The notes below the pieces were generated by a model. It ran no database searches. It was not told the DNA's origin and saw nothing but the letters and a program-made list of their open reading frames with translations. Below are positions 1-12,284 of a stretch of 64,000 bases of DNA, in pieces. Numbering within the stretch: the first letter of the stretch is position 1; each line of letters opens with the position of its first letter. Made by a program: the position numbers and the translations under genes. The stretch is from assembly GCA_030374805.1 (NCBI GenBank), contig JARGSG010000027.1, positions 124,001 to 188,000 of the forward strand, written 5' to 3'. Source of the DNA: Gracilaria gracilis. Taxonomy: Eukaryota > Rhodophyta > Florideophyceae > Gracilariales > Gracilariaceae.

Positions 1-231
1 CCCATCTTTTTCTACACTTTTCAATTCTACCATAGTACGCTTCTTGACGTTCTCCAAAAACAACGACATCTTCTTCAACAAATGACGTATGAAATTATTT
101 TCTTCGTTTGTAGGCTCTCGATCTAAATCTTTCTTTTCATTTATTACTTTTTTTGTCGTCCTTACGGAAAGGAGATCGTCTTTCATCTCATCGCTTGAGT
201 CATCCAATCGAGAATCTAACACATTGAACAT
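1..231 (-). CDS. Partial open frame running off the left edge
   Basis: The minus strand is open from an ATG at 231 to the window edge, 77 codons without a stop, and an in-frame TAA lies just upstream of the ATG. The peptide is rich in Lys, Asp and Glu and looks like a charged, partly helical segment. I recognise no family. It lies in a transposon-rich stretch, so it may belong to another mobile element, for example a Harbinger accessory protein. Only the N-terminal part is visible. Confidence 0.25.
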   Translation of the reverse strand, partial: MFNVLDSRLDDSSDEMKDDLLSVRTTKKVINEKKDLDREPTNEENNFIRHLLKKMSLFLENVKKRTMVELKSVEKDG

Positions 232-1542
232 ACTGGCGTCTTAAGAATCCTCGGGGGAGGCGGTGGGTGTATCTCTCAGATGTGTCATCTGCTACACGAA
301 AAGTGATCATAGCTGCTTCAAATGGGCAAATGGGGCTAAAAATATGCCAACGACGCAGCTATTGCGCAAGAAAGACGGGTTTTCAAGCGATTACAGCAGA
401 ATAGCAACGTCGGAGCGATTACGATTCAAGGACCTCAATAGAGAAATTCTCGGAAAAAAGGGTAGTTTGTGCTGTAAAACGTTGGCAGGCAAGATTTGGA
501 GGGACAAAGTGCGCGCTTTTTTGGAATGCAGTTTCGTCACGCCATTTGAACTGCGATGAGTATGACGAGAAGGACTTGAGCGAATGAGTGTGGTGAAAGC
601 GGAGGTTCTAGACACTTGGCGGGAGCTAAGGACATGTAGAGGTTCTTGGAGCGTTACTTCTGTAACGGAGGATCCTGGCCTTTCACCGAAAATAGTTTCT
701 CTACTTGAAAGCGAAAGTTTTTGGACGGCGATCGGTGCCATATAGGTGAGGCTTCGGCTTCTTGAAGTTGACAGCTTCGGTCTTCAACAGACAAGCCGTT
801 TGTCGCAAACTTTGGCTTTCAAGAAGCTTTTTGTTTGGCTTTCAAGAAGCTTTTTGTTGCTTCCTTGCGGAACCAAGGCACCTCCACGCTGCGTCTGCTT
901 CCTTCAGAAGCTAAGAATCTGATGTGCTGCACCTGCTCTCTTGAGGAACTAATAACCCTCCCTGCAGTTCCTTCTGCTCCATTGAGAAGCCTGAAACCTT
1001 CTGTTCACACCTGTTTCTCTCCAAAGGTTAAAACTTTCACTGCCAATGATCACGTACAAGGAGCATCCCCTAGCCTCCTCAGAGCTCTCCGTCACCACCA
1101 CCAAACTCTTTCCCCTGTTGAAAGAGCACAAAGCGCATATCACTCTACTTTGTAACCACAATACTTGTCAATTCTTCTTGTGTGCTCTATCACTGTCTGA
1201 AAGAATATATCCGCTTAGAACGCGGTCCACAAACTGCGGCCTAAACTACAAGCAAATAACCCTCTTTACAAGAGTACTTTTCTCCTACTTAAGGAACCTG
1301 GACCAGTAGAACATATCATAGAGCCTACACAGAGCATATATTCTGCTTTATTTCCCGGCGCAGAGTGAAACATCTTGGCTTCATCAGCACCAAACCAAGT
1401 TTCTTTACAGTGCCTCCCCACTTAAAGAAAAGCATCGAACAGACCAAAGGCCTCTGATCTACATTTACAAGAAGAAACCTCGTAGAACTACATTTATTCC
1501 CTGTCGACACCTTTTGAGCGAGCTACAAATTTTGTAAGCAAT
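232..1542. other. Non-coding stretch left of the DIRS-like gag
   Basis: No gene is recognised here; the open frames are short and without family features. It probably holds the 5' non-coding part of the DIRS-like element and whatever it inserted into. I could not find the left terminal repeat. The only internal structure I can point to is a 23-bp tandem duplication at 811-856. Confidence 0.4.
811..856. repeat. 23-bp perfect tandem duplication
   Basis: Two identical 23-bp units, 811-833 and 834-856, each holding the hexamer AAGCTT preceded by CTTTCAAG. The unit itself contains an inverted motif, CTTTCAAGAAGC. It is a local duplication of no known function. Confidence 0.9.
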
Positions 1543-2693
1543 ATGACCAGTTACGAGGATCTCAAAACCCTCGCCATTGAAGCAATCACGGCACTTGATG
1601 ACGCAGAGTTAACGGGCGTTATAGGATCAGCTCCTTCTGGTGCAATTCCGCAACATTTGGACGTCACCAATGCAGGGCACGAACTCGCCATCGTTCTCCA
1701 CATGTATAAGCAACTTTAGGACAAACAAGATGAGATTGGTAAAGCCGAACTAAAGAAGCTCTTAGAATCCTCTTCACCAGAACTCAAGAACATGGCAGAT
1801 TCCGACCCGAACAACTTCGCAGTCTCATGCTGAAGAGCAAGCAGTACGAACCCTCCCTGCCGCAGTACAACCACCAAGATAGCCCTCAGGCTCTTGTCAT
1901 TGGATTCATGGACTGGAAACTACACTGTCAAACGCAGCTTAACGAGCACTTACTCACCACCAATTCCAACCCGGTAGCAGACGAACCCGCACCGGCTCAC
2001 AACCCAAATCTTCTCCTTTTGTTAGAAGCGATCCTCCAAACAGATAGCGACAATCGAGAACCACCTGTAAAGAAGAGGAAGGCCGTCACAATTGGTGGAG
2101 TGGTCACCATTGATGAGAAAAGAAAAGATACTCCAAACCGCAAGCGCCTCGGGGTCTACCCAGGAAAAAAAACTGCCCTCCATATTCTAGCCGTCAAAGA
2201 GTTGTTGGGAGGGTATATTCTGAAAGATCTAACTATGAGCCGCGACAATCTAATGATTGCCATATCCAAGGTCAACTGGGAAAGAGGCCATCACGGAGAG
2301 CCCCTTTGACTACAATCAGAGCCATATTCAATTGCGAGATTAGTCCACCTCACACTTCTGCAATACGACACAATGCAGCAGGCCATTGAGTCCAACATCG
2401 GGCTGGAAGTGAGCCTGCGGCGTCTTGCAGCCCTGATATTTATCTCGAAGATGGAAAGAACAATGGACGCAAAGCGCTCTCAAGCATTGTGGACAGTAAC
2501 ACCACTACTGGAATCGCAACTGTCATTAGCAAGTCTTCTACCCAATATTCAAAGCAAGCTAACACGTCCGTATGCACAGGTAGTAAAGGCAACAAACGAC
2601 TTTCAAACCCAGCGCAGCAACACGGCAGGAAGATCGCCAATGAAGTCCAGGAAACCGAACCAATTCAAGCCGAAAACAAAAGACGAAAATTAG
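1543..2693 (+). pseudogene. Gag-like region of the DIRS-like element
   Basis: An ATG at 1543 opens a frame that meets a TAG after about 57 codons. It continues in the same frame to about 1830 and then shifts into frames 1827-2309 and 2373-2693. The product has a basic KKRK cluster and a Lys-rich, Asn-rich C-terminus, as is common for structural proteins of retroelements. There is no zinc knuckle. It is identified as gag mainly because it precedes the RT, so the family assignment is positional. Confidence 0.45.
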
Positions 2694-3238
2694 GTTCTTC
2701 TTACAAACAGAGAACCCTTCCAATGCCAATCACAGACCCTCCAAAAGATAGAGTTACTCACTCTGCCGCAACAGCCTTGAACCACTTATTAATCGGACCA
2801 AAACAGCACAGTAAGCTCTCTTATCATCAAATAGCAATATCAAAACGAGCAATTGCATCGCTGAACAACCGTTCAGATCTCTGGAAAGCTGAGGTCGCCC
2901 AATCACCGTCGCAAATCTTCCAAGACGAACCAGCCTCACTTTAAGCCCCGGCTGTCATATCGATCAAAACCAATCCCCACCTAGAAGAGGTTACCCGTTT
3001 TTGGGAAAGCCTTACCCCTCATCACGAAGACTTAATGAGCGGCACCTTCCAATTTCTTGACGCCGAAGAGGTGGACCTACCACCATCATCAGCGAACATC
3101 AGTCCAGTCTCATGGGCAGACCGCATACCAAATGGAAGCAGCGCCGTCTTTGACGAATCACATACAGCCTTGAAAACGTCTCTGAAACCAGGGCATTGAA
3201 AACCGAAAATCAACCGCCAACCTGGGCAGCGGTTTTAC

Positions 3239-4122
3239 GTGCTAGGGCCCACCTGTGAGTACATCAAAGTACTGACGAGAGCGAGTAAGGCGGGAACGCT
3301 TAAGTGGTCGAACCCCATAGAAGAAACCAAAGAATATTTCGAGCTAGCCACACGAATAACAATGATAACCTTCGCTGTTGCCAAAAGTCCAACCAAGCAG
3401 CGTTTGATAAGTTGGCTATGGTATCAAAACTCCCACCTTCCAGGTCCGCCGTACACCGCATTGTCAACACCGGATGCCTTCCCGAACCTCATGTGCAGAG
3501 ATGGCGACCTCTTGGCTTTCTACTTCGAAATAGATAACATGGTTCACGACATACCTCTAAAATACCTCTTCCAGAGCCCATGGCAGGCATCTTTCCACTG
3601 CAACCAATTATCTTTGGAGACCTTCCGGGATATGTTCCAAGGGAAATATGCAAGCATATGAGAACGCGACCAGAACAATCTCACTTTATCCGTCCACTCC
3701 AGAGAACAATGCCATTGGGCTACAAGTGGGCAGTAAACATCGCACACTTTCTTGCATCAAGAATTATCCACGATTGTTTCACTCTCTTTGCCAGACACCC
3801 TCTATGTCCATCATCTATCTTGACAGTGAAGCAGCTGGAAAGAACAGTCCACGGGGTTCCTATTGAGAACAAGGACGCCTCAGAATGTCACATAATCGAC
3901 GCCGCCGCTATAGTGTGTTCCAACTCGGATAAGGACCAATTTACCGCGCTGCAAAAGATCATATACTCACGTTTCGAGCTCGCTGGTCTCCCAATAAAGT
4001 TCCAAAAGTCGTGTCCAATCGGAGAAATCTGCTGTGACTCCCTCACCTTCATCGATTGGCGCATAATCTTTGAAGGAAATAAGCTCTGCCGGACGTTCCG
4101 AAAGCACTCAGAATCATCCTAG
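3239..4122 (+). pseudogene. Reverse transcriptase of the DIRS-like element
   Basis: Two overlapping frames (3239-3661 and 3580-4122) together give an RT-like chain. It includes a segment resembling the first catalytic block (RDGDLLAFYFEIDNMVHDIPL is the region near 3500-3560) and a palm segment MPLGYKWA. The block that should hold the paired catalytic aspartates reads HIIDAAAIV near 3890-3920, so the second Asp is Ala. A conserved LPIKFQKS segment follows, as in DIRS elements. The frame break and the altered catalytic box indicate a dead enzyme. Confidence 0.55.
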
Positions 4123-4345
4123 ACGCGTACATTCTGGAGATGCAGAAATCAATCGACATTCAATTGTTATAGAAAGTGGCCGGAGAGTTAGTGTGGTCCG
4201 CCTCGGGACGCAGGCGACTTCTTTCTGTCCTCATCAATTTCTATCGACTCATTGAGGATACAAAAAAAGACGGAAAAGAAAACAGAGCACAGCACAAAAC
4301 ACTGGTAAAGCGCACAAAGGAAACCTTCAGCATCGGACGGCCCTC

Positions 4346-4851
4346 TTGCCGACAGCAATTGTATGCCTATCGCTTCCCTTCACAGACATCGCGGTGTGCT
4401 TCGACGCTTCTCCCGTCGAGGGAGCCGTGGTGTACACGAAGCTTCCAACGGAGGCCATCACCACCATGTGGTGCGAAAGAGGTGAAAGACAAAGGAAAAG
4501 CTCAATGAAAGATTTTTTAGGCAGGCCCAGTAGACTACAGTCTTCGCGCACCGCTGGAAACTAGAAGCTCACATTAATGAGTTGGAAGCCACGAAAGCAT
4601 ATCTCGGCCTGGAATGGCTCGCTTCAAAGGGCGTCCACGACGCAAGAGCACTAATTTTTCCCGACTCACTGGTAACCATCCTAGCATTTAGAAAAGAGAG
4701 TTCTTCATCCAACGCACTCGCACTTTCATGTAGGCGCTCCGCAGGGGTATTCGTGGCTCACAACATCATCCAAGCCCTTTTTCATATACCATCAGAAGCG
4801 AACTTCGCTGATCCCCCTTCCAGGCCATCGGACCTGAGCAGGCGACGATAG
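4346..4851 (+). pseudogene. RNase H of the DIRS-like element
   Basis: Frame 4346-4564 holds the first acidic motif (CFDASPVEGAVVY). Frame 4560-4851 holds HINELEA, then FPDSLVTILAFRKESSSS, then HIPSEANFADPPSR near its end. These are the hallmark blocks of the RNase H that sits between RT and recombinase in DIRS elements. A frameshift near 4550 separates the two halves. Confidence 0.65.
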
Positions 4852-5178
4852 CTGCACCCGCCGGAACGCCATGCTACGCTTTTCCAAAGCAGCGCGACTA
4901 TGGGCCTCGCTCAAAGTTGAGAAGCGACAACGAAAGACGCGCACCCCTTTGCGTGCCACTGTCAGTGCGGATGGTACCTTTGGATCGAGCGATACGCATG
5001 CAAGGGGTGAAAAAAGAAATCTTCCGGCTGGCCTAACGAAGATCACATCCGCGAAAAACGACCTGCTAATGGGAGCGCTCCTCACCACTAGCTTACTAGT
5101 CTTCTTTAACCGGCACCCACTATTGCGAAACAAATTGAAACAACCGACAATTCTGCCCTACACTTCGGCTCTCGAGAG

Positions 5179-5842
5179 TTTCTAAAAGTCTCTCGTGACT
5201 ATGCAAGCAACTGATAAAGTTCTTGACCTCATGCTGCTAAATTACATCGAAAGTCGATAAGGTGTGAGCCCCACAGCTGGAAGCAAGAAAGAGATGCATA
5301 ATCTTTTATGCATGCTGTTCATTTTAATGCCCCGTCTGCGGCACAAGCTTGAAAATTTACAGAAGGCACTAAAGGGTTGGCGAAAGGCACATGTCCGGCA
5401 TAGCTCAGCGCCATTGAAAAGGCAAATAGCAGCTGCTTTCACAGCGATCATGCTGTATCATAATATGCCGCAGGCTGCTGTGGCACTATCTCCTGCTTTC
5501 TATGGATACCTTCGCGTTTTAGAGGTGCTTTCGCTAACGTGGGATCTTCTCGCCTTTCCCATGATGCCCGATTATCCTCGTTTGATCCCAAAACCGTCGG
5601 GATATGCATCAAAGATACGAAAACCGGGCCATATCAGTTTGTGACAATTAATCATCCCGCTCGTATTGAACTAATCAGGGCATACAAAAAAACCAAAATA
5701 AAGGTTTGGCTGGTAACAATGTTTTTAAGTTACCATATAATTGGTTTGTAAACTATTTTAGTCGCAGTAAGCGTATTCTTGGCTTAGAAGATTTGCGAAT
5801 AACACCTCATTCTGCTAGAATTGGTGGAACGCTACATTAATA
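5179..5842 (+). pseudogene. Tyrosine recombinase of the DIRS-like element
   Basis: The first part (to 5644) holds ALKGWRKAHVRHSSAPL and the first catalytic block YLRVLEVLSLTW with its Arg. A second frame near 5590-5660 reads KDTKTGPYQFVTI, a conserved recombinase segment. A third frame near 5800-5842 reads TPHSARIGG, the His-x-x-Arg box. The final tyrosine block is not visible because the hAT inserts at 5886. Stops at 5182 and 5262 and two frameshifts show that the gene is dead. The three blocks in the right order make the family secure. Confidence 0.75.
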
Positions 5843-5878
5843 TTTGAATGGTGTTTCTGCTGAAACAATAGCTATTGT

Positions 5879-5886
5879 CGTACAAC
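5879..5886. repeat. hAT target-site duplication, left copy
   Basis: CGTACAAC, repeated exactly at 28542-28549. Eight base pairs is the hAT family standard. Confidence 0.92.
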
Positions 5887-5965
5887 CAGGGGCGTACATG
5901 TGACTAACTAATCTCTCCATTCCTGTAGTCATTAGCAAGGCCAAAAACCCCGTAGTTAGTCAGAT

Positions 5966-8163
5966 CTAGTCATCGGAAACATCCTCGCTATCATGACACA
6001 CCATAGCAGCAATATTGCGTGACACTTTTTTGAACGCTTCTCCTTTAACGTGTAGTAAACCGTTTTGGACTCCATTGGATGAGCGAAGCTCATTTCGGAA
6101 AAGCACTCGGATTGTTTCGCACATTTCTGTAGTGCTGCTCAATAAAGACGGACATTGGTGCCCTTCCCTTCTTCCTATATTACTGAAAAGAAGTTCAGCA
6201 GCGGCAGACGACGCCTGGGAGTCTAATAAAGCACGAGCAACAGTATTGAAAGGAACAGCGCTGACTAAACCAGGGCTCTCGCTAGCGTTTCTCCAAAACG
6301 CTAGTGCTTCGCTGACCTCTCTTCGACCTTGCTCTTTCAATATTTTGCGCATGTTGCAGTGAAAAAGCTCCATAAGCGTTTCTAAAGCGGTTGCAGAAAA
6401 ACAAGAACATTCATCCAAGGGTTGCATCTCCCGCACAAGCGCCTTGTAAAGAAGTTTAAAGTATCATCCGCGATCGGGTTCTGTAGTACCCAAAAACTCC
6501 AGTTCACATTCATTAGTGTCGAGTAGCGCAGCTAGGTGAAACAATAGAACGCGGCGCCCACGTTCATATGTAGAAGTGCTTGCAGAAAAAAAAGAAACAT
6601 TGCCTTCCAAACTGGGGTCCCATAGTGCAGCACTGGGCTCAACAGGATTCCAAAGGAAAGCGAAGCACAAAGTTTACGACACATATCCCGGGCTGCCGGC
6701 TTCACAAGCCGAGTCTGGCGAGCATGGTCTCGTGCTTTGTCGGCGGAGGCGATGCTTCTTATGCACGGTTGTGCAATTTGTTTGGACATCAAATAGTTTG
6801 AAGGGGCTTCCTCTACGTCGGAGTGGTGAAATGCAACGGTGTTTGGCAGCATATCCCCAGACATACTTTTGAGGGTTTCATAGAGTTCCAGAAGCACGCG
6901 AGGTGCCCTAGACAATATAACAGACCTGTCAGCCTCTAGTTGCCGTGCGACACGCCTAATCTCTTTCAGAACAACAACTCTTTCTACCAAACAACTTGTC
7001 TGTTCGGACGTGAGGTAAGGAATTTCAGAAGCTGTAATGTCAAGTTCTTGTGCTACTTCACGTATGTTGTCTGCTCTCGTGAGATATGTGTTCATTGCTG
7101 CAAGACGTGAGTGCCATCTGGTAGGTACGTCATGCTTCAATCTTTGAATTCGATTGGCTGTATTTCCTTCATTCATCTGCTTCTCACGGAGCAATATTGT
7201 AGCCTTAGGGTGGTAATTGAAATAGGATGTAACCTTATTCACGTGTTCCATGTAGTTCTCCCATGTTGTTCCATTTTGAAAAACGTCATTCACCATTAAT
7301 TCCATTGTGTGACACACGCACCGCACTGATCCCACATAGTTCGTAAACAAATCAACTGCCTTCGCTGTCGCAGCCTCATCATCCGTAGTCAATGTAGAAA
7401 TGCAAACCTCATCTGATCCTACAACTAAATTAGTAGATACAATTGCACGTAGTACTTCACAGAGCTGTTCAGCGTTTCTCGGTAGATTTCCTAGATTCAA
7501 TGTTGTTTCCGGAATAGAACAAAGACGCCAGTTACTGTCAATATGATGCCATGTAACACCCATTATGGGAGCTCCCAACGCTGCGTTCCATCCATCGAAA
7601 GTCAGTGACCCAGTTTTGGCCTTTCCGATTCTTTTTCCCATGACCTTGCAAACCGCTTTGTACGTGGGCAGCAAAAAGGATTCCAATATTCGCTTGCTAC
7701 AAAATTGCAATCTTCCGCCAAGAATGTTTACAAGACCCTGAAACTCCAGGGTCGCGATTCCGGAGAGTGGAACTTCCGCTATACATGAAAATAAAATGCT
7801 CGCAACTGGATTGAGAACTTTGGCAGAAATGGTTGAGATTTTCGTGTCTGTGGCATTTCGTAAGAGTTGGGAGAATGAGGAATGAGGCGATATATTATGC
7901 GATCTTTCGCGTTCATTGGTTATCAACGATTTCATTGTAGTCTCGTTTCCATTGGACTCAATCAATTGTTGTATATTCTTGAAAGTTTTGGGGGTGTTGG
8001 GTCTTGTAGTGGAGGACAATGTTACTGTTCGAGTATAATTTGTTCATACATCGAAATAGACCGCAAACGCGACACCGGAAGTGAGGTTTGTTAATGTCTT
8101 TGATAATATCGGCTGCAAGTGTGCTCCAAATAGAGATTTTTGTGCTAGATCCTCTTCCATTGC
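5966..8163 (-). pseudogene. hAT transposase, body and C-terminal dimerisation domain
   Basis: Reading from 8163 down: a BED-type zinc finger (FRCRVCG then a His-x5-His pair, HYKTQH), the first catalytic Asp block (LTFDGWNAALGAP), a second Asp block followed by CVCHTMELMVNDVF, then DVPTRWHSRLAAM. The hAT C-terminal dimerisation block follows (ALLDSQASSAAAELLFSNIG) near 6150-6240. A frameshift near 6670-6700 and an in-frame TGA at 6464-6466 break the gene. The N-terminus lies 17.5 kb away at 25632-25736, on the other side of element A, and its frame joins exactly. Confidence 0.88.
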
Positions 8164-8555
8164 TGTTGAATACAGTCACTACTATTGGGGCGTTGGAACT
8201 TTTCTGAAGAAGCATATTTGCGCGAATGAAGTGTTCCCTGTGCGCGCAGCGCATTTGCGCGATTAATCCTCATTTATGTACTGTACTGTCTTGCAATCAG
8301 CCTACATGGACGAATATCTCGATATTCCGTCACTATCGCTATCGTTAGTGTATTTGATCTAGTCTATCACCTTTAGAGCCATCGACGACCTACGTCAGAT
8401 TGTGTGGCCAGACCAGCAGTCAACTGGTCTGGACGGGTGCATAAAAAGGCCACTCGTTAATGAGTGGCAACTCACCACAGAGAAAAACCAATGTGTGAGT
8501 GTACCCGATCTTCTTTCCTCGCCTGCCATTGAGTAGTACCTGAGACCAAACAACA
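8164..8555 (+). repeat. 5' LTR of element A
   Basis: Starts TGTTGAATAC and ends AAACAACA. It aligns without gaps to 25240-25631. It carries a 9-bp perfect hairpin (CCAGACCAG at 8408-8416 with CTGGTCTGG at 8424-8432), then a TATA-like CATAAAAAGG at 8440-8449, then a second short hairpin at 8450-8467. That is a plausible promoter and R region. It forms the apparent start of the truncated hAT frame only by chance. Confidence 0.92.
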
Positions 8556-8615
8556 AAGCGCTTTGGTTCTTGATTCAAAGAGCAGACGTTTCGTGTACTA
8601 TAGAGACGGCAACTT

Positions 8616-10619
8616 ATGGCTTCTTCCAACTACGATGTCGTGGCAGTAATCCAGCCTCCAGCTCTCAAATCCGTTGATCAGCCTTCCCTGATTAAGTTCG
8701 AGACGGTTTTCGCTGCGTATCGCACCAAATTTGAAGACGTGAACAAGGATCGCGAGGACGATGCAAAGCTCTCCATGGCTTCTGTTAAAGATTGTATCGA
8801 TCCAGAGGTTCTACACGCACTCTGCGTAATGGGTGATATCGAAGGCGCTCTAACCCTCGAGGAAGCTACTGTAGGGAAGGTAGAAACGTGATTTGAAAAA
8901 GCCTCTAGTTCTTCTCCGAAGGATCTTTCAGAGCGCATCGATTCAACCCTCCGGTCTTTTACATTCAAGCCCAATAGGGAAGACCCTGCAGGTGGTGTGT
9001 CAAACTTTATAATTTCTGGGATTATTTCTCTTGACCAGAACAATACCTCCGAGATCCTCAAGGATGCTGACATGGCCAAGAAATTTCTAGACCGCCTTGT
9101 AAGCAAATTTCAACCTGATGTCCTTCAGGAACGTATTAAAATGATGCGTCTAGGTTGGAAAAAAGAGCAACTGGCAAGTATCAAACTTTTTAGAGATGAA
9201 GGTGCCAGCATTGCTCTCGAGCTTTCCCTTACACAAACCGCTCGGGCCCCTGTTAAGCCAAAGAAATCACACCCCAATCGAGATCGTAGTGGTAGATCAG
9301 GCGAACCCTCTCACTCTGACAAATACAGCCAAAAGACGAGCAGTGATGCATCCAAAGCGAACCGCCGTGCGTCGAAGCGCAAGGATTCAGACTGGAACAA
9401 ACCATGTCTGAACGAAGACTATGGAGGAGTGCACCGTCTGAAGGACTGTCCTATCACCTCCGCCGAGAAGATGAAGGAAATCTTCGAGAAGAATTACGGG
9501 AGTAAGAAGTCTAAGAAAGCAAAGACGGTGAAGCAGGAGTCAATCGTGAGCACTACAACTCATGACGGTGAGGATAATCGATTCAGAGTGGCCTTGGAGG
9601 ATACTGTATTCCATACACTTCTGTGCGATTCCGGGGCCGATTTCAGTGATATCGACTCCAAAACGTTTCAGAAAGTTAACCCTGCGGTACCTGACCTCTT
9701 TGTGAAAACCCTAGCAAAGCCTTTGAATCTCGAAGGTGCCTTCAAAACCGAAGCCACGAAAGTGGTAATGTCCTCCCAGACTGTGACGTTGGCTATCACT
9801 ATCTACCTTCCAGGCTCAAACATTCCGGTGCGCGTCCGAGGTATTGAATTTTACGTCGTTGACCACGATATGGGCGAGATTCTCTTGGGCAGGCCTTTTT
9901 TGAACACTATAGGGTTCAACCTCAAGGATCACCTCTCCCGTGTCCGACCAGACATACATGACAAGCATGTCCTCGACATTGATTCGAATCATTTCGAGCT
10001 AGCAACCGCTACATATGGAGGCCTATCATACATGGCTGCGGATGATGATCCCATCGAGCTCCCTGAATGTCTAGCCGCAGAAATCGGAAAGGGCAGTAGG
10101 GAGTCAATCGACCAGGCTTTTCTACGAATTGTCAGTGAAGCCAAAGAGAATGGTATGACGGCTAATGGAGCCAAGAATCTCTCTCAACTCCTTGAGAAGT
10201 ATCGTGACGTGTTCCGAATCAAGCTTGGCTCTGACCCACCCATCGACGTACCACCACTCACCATCACTCGCACTGAGAACGCGAAGCCCTATCGTTCCCC
10301 GCAGCGACGATATGCGCCTCAGCAGCGAGACTTTATTATTATCCAGACAATTCGTGAATTGGAAGCGGTTGACGCGATCTACAAAAATCCATCTGCACGT
10401 TGGGCGTCACCTGCTCTTGCAGTACCCAAGCCGGGGTCCACCAAACTTAGATTCACAGTCGACCTCCGTGCACCAAATTTACGTACGGTTCCAATTCAAT
10501 CAGCAATGCTACATCTGGAGTCCAAATTTCAGGACATATCAGGAAAAACCCGCTTTGCAAATATTGATTTAGCTCAGGCTACTGGCAGGTTCCCCTTTCC
10601 CCAGAGTCCCAAGAAATGA
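8616..10619 (+). pseudogene. Element A gag-protease and N-terminal RT
   Basis: The ATG is at 8616. An in-frame TGA at 8889-8891 interrupts an otherwise continuous frame running to 10619. The gag part has a single Cys/His cluster (CLNEDYGGVHRLKDC near 9405-9450) after a Lys/Ser-rich linker. The protease motif LLCDSGADFSDI lies near 9620-9655. The RT begins with YKNPSARWASPALAVPKPGS, then LRFTVDLRAPN, then FANIDLAQATG, and is cut by a frameshift near 10600. Confidence 0.8.
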
Positions 10620-11668
10620 GGTCTATACATATTCCTCTTGGAGTGTACTCCTCCATAAGCCTCCTACAGGGCGGGAGTGACTCTGGAAATCACTTTCAAG
10701 CTGTTTTAGCAGACAAATTCGACGGACGGGTCGGGAAAATGCTAAAATTGATTGATGACTTTTTATTCTACGCCGCAGATGAAACAGAACTCTTAGTCAA
10801 TCGCGAGTCTTTCTTCCGCGTTTGTAAGGATATTGGACTGAAGATTGGTGCCGAGAAATTTACTCTGTTTGCACACGAAGTTCAGTTCTGCAGAAGAATC
10901 ATTTCCGCCGAAGGTGTACAGTACCATCCTCGGCATTTCCAGTTCCTGGCGTCTATGAAGACGCCCACAATGGCAAGTGAACTTCAACAATTCGTGTGTG
11001 CAACGAATTGGATGCGGAACGCAATTCCTGCATTTGCCGAACGAATCGCCCCCCTTCACAATCTACTCGGGAACTGCTACAGCAAGGTTCAAAAGCGCAC
11101 CAAACAGGCTCTGCGCAACCTTTCCCTCAGCACCTCATGGGGCGCCGATCATGATTCAGCTTTCGCTGATATCAAGAATCAATTAGCTGCTTCCGTCAAG
11201 CTTTCGTATCCGAAGTTAGGCCACTTTAAGTGCCTTTTCACGGACGCCTCCGACTCTCACTGGACTGCTATTCTAACGCAGGTGCCATTTGAGGACCGAA
11301 ACAAAGTCGTGGAGGAACAATGACACGAGCCCCTCTGCTTTCTGTCTGGCGCTTTCTCCGGGTCTTCAGCTAATTGGTCTGTACCGGAGAAGGAAGGATA
11401 CGCAATCGTGTAAGCAATGTGCTGCTTGTACTATCTTGTAATTGGTGACGAGGAAAACATATTTATAGATCATGCCAATCTGGCTTATCTGTATGATCCC
11501 TACGGCAAGAACCCAGGCATCTCGAGGCACACTGCAAGCAAGTTAATGCGTTGGGCTATAAAGCTCAGTGCATTTTGTGGATTCCTGCCTCCATTGCCTT
11601 TGCACACAGTCTGGAAAGAACATTCCGCGTCCTTTGGGGAAGGCACTACACGACGATCATCCGAATGA
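10616..11668 (+). pseudogene. Element A RT palm, RNase H and start of integrase
   Basis: The RT catalytic box reads LIDDFLFYA near 10750-10775, so both aspartates are kept. The RT connection and RNase H follow (CLFTDASDSHW near 11230-11262), with a stop at 11321-11323. The RNase H resumes near 11400-11570 (FIDHANLAYLYDP). The chain then jumps from ISRHTASKLMRWAIKLSAF into a Cys-rich integrase segment, which implies an internal deletion of several hundred bases. Confidence 0.75.
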
Positions 11669-12284
11669 GCTTCTTCACTTTGACTTCTGCTATATGGCCT
11701 CAGCTGGAGACGATTATCTCTATGTACTAGTCTTCAAGGATAACCACAGTGGTTACGTTTGGCTTACGCCAGCAATAGAAACTACTGCTCATGTTGTGGC
11801 AGAAGCTATGATAAAGTGGTTTGCGGCATTCGGTGTAGTGAACCAATGGGTATCGGACAGAGGCTCGCATTTCAAGAATGAAGTTGTTCATTTATTGAAG
11901 GAGAAGACAAAATCTGCATATCACTTCACGCTTGCATACTGTCCGTGGTCGAACGGGACTGTTGAGTTTGTATGCCGAGAGTTACTACGGACGTGTCGAG
12001 CACTCCTTTCCGAATACCAGTTACTTCATAACTGTTGGCCAAGCGTGCTTCCTGTAGCTCAATCCGTTTTAAATAACATTCTCCTCGATCGCCTTGGTAA
12101 TCGTTGTCCACTTACAGTCTTCACAGGACATCAGCACGATTCCCCACTCTCCGCCATTACTCGCAAAGTTGGGAAGAAGTCAAAGGTTCTCCGTATCGAC
12201 ATTATTCGGTGTGAACAGCTTAGCACCATTAATTCGATGCAAGCGGCCCTGGACAGCATGCATAAAGATGTGACTTTCCGATCC
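11568..12284 (+). pseudogene. Element A integrase core
   Basis: It contains CLHCLCTQSG with PRPLG (zinc-binding end), then LHFDFCYMASAGDDYLYVLV (first Asp), WVSDRGSHFKNE (second Asp) and GTVEFVCRELLRTCR (Glu), the DDE integrase triad. At 12284 the frame is cut by element C. It resumes exactly in frame at 24685 after dropping one copy of the GATCC target duplication. Confidence 0.8.
12280..12284. repeat. Element C target-site duplication, left copy
   Basis: GATCC, matched at 24680-24684. The integrase codons of element A read through in frame if one copy is removed. Confidence 0.85.

Larger units (their letters stand above)
1543..5886 (+). mobile_element. Decayed DIRS-like tyrosine-recombinase retrotransposon (left part)
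   Basis: In order on the plus strand: a gag-like region, a reverse transcriptase, an RNase H and a tyrosine recombinase. This is the DIRS order, and there is no DDE integrase. The coding regions are broken by several frameshifts and stops. The element is cut at 5886 by the hAT insertion, and its sequence should resume at 28550-28564 and after 31967. I could not identify terminal or split direct repeats, so the outer limits are not fixed. The assignment to DIRS rather than Ngaro or a Crypton rests on the RT and RNase H preceding the recombinase. Confidence 0.75.

Noticed and set aside
7958..8254. 98-codon minus-strand frame that looks like a complete BED-finger protein
   Set aside because: Its first 30 residues are coded by the LTR of element A; only the part below 8163 belongs to the hAT transposase.
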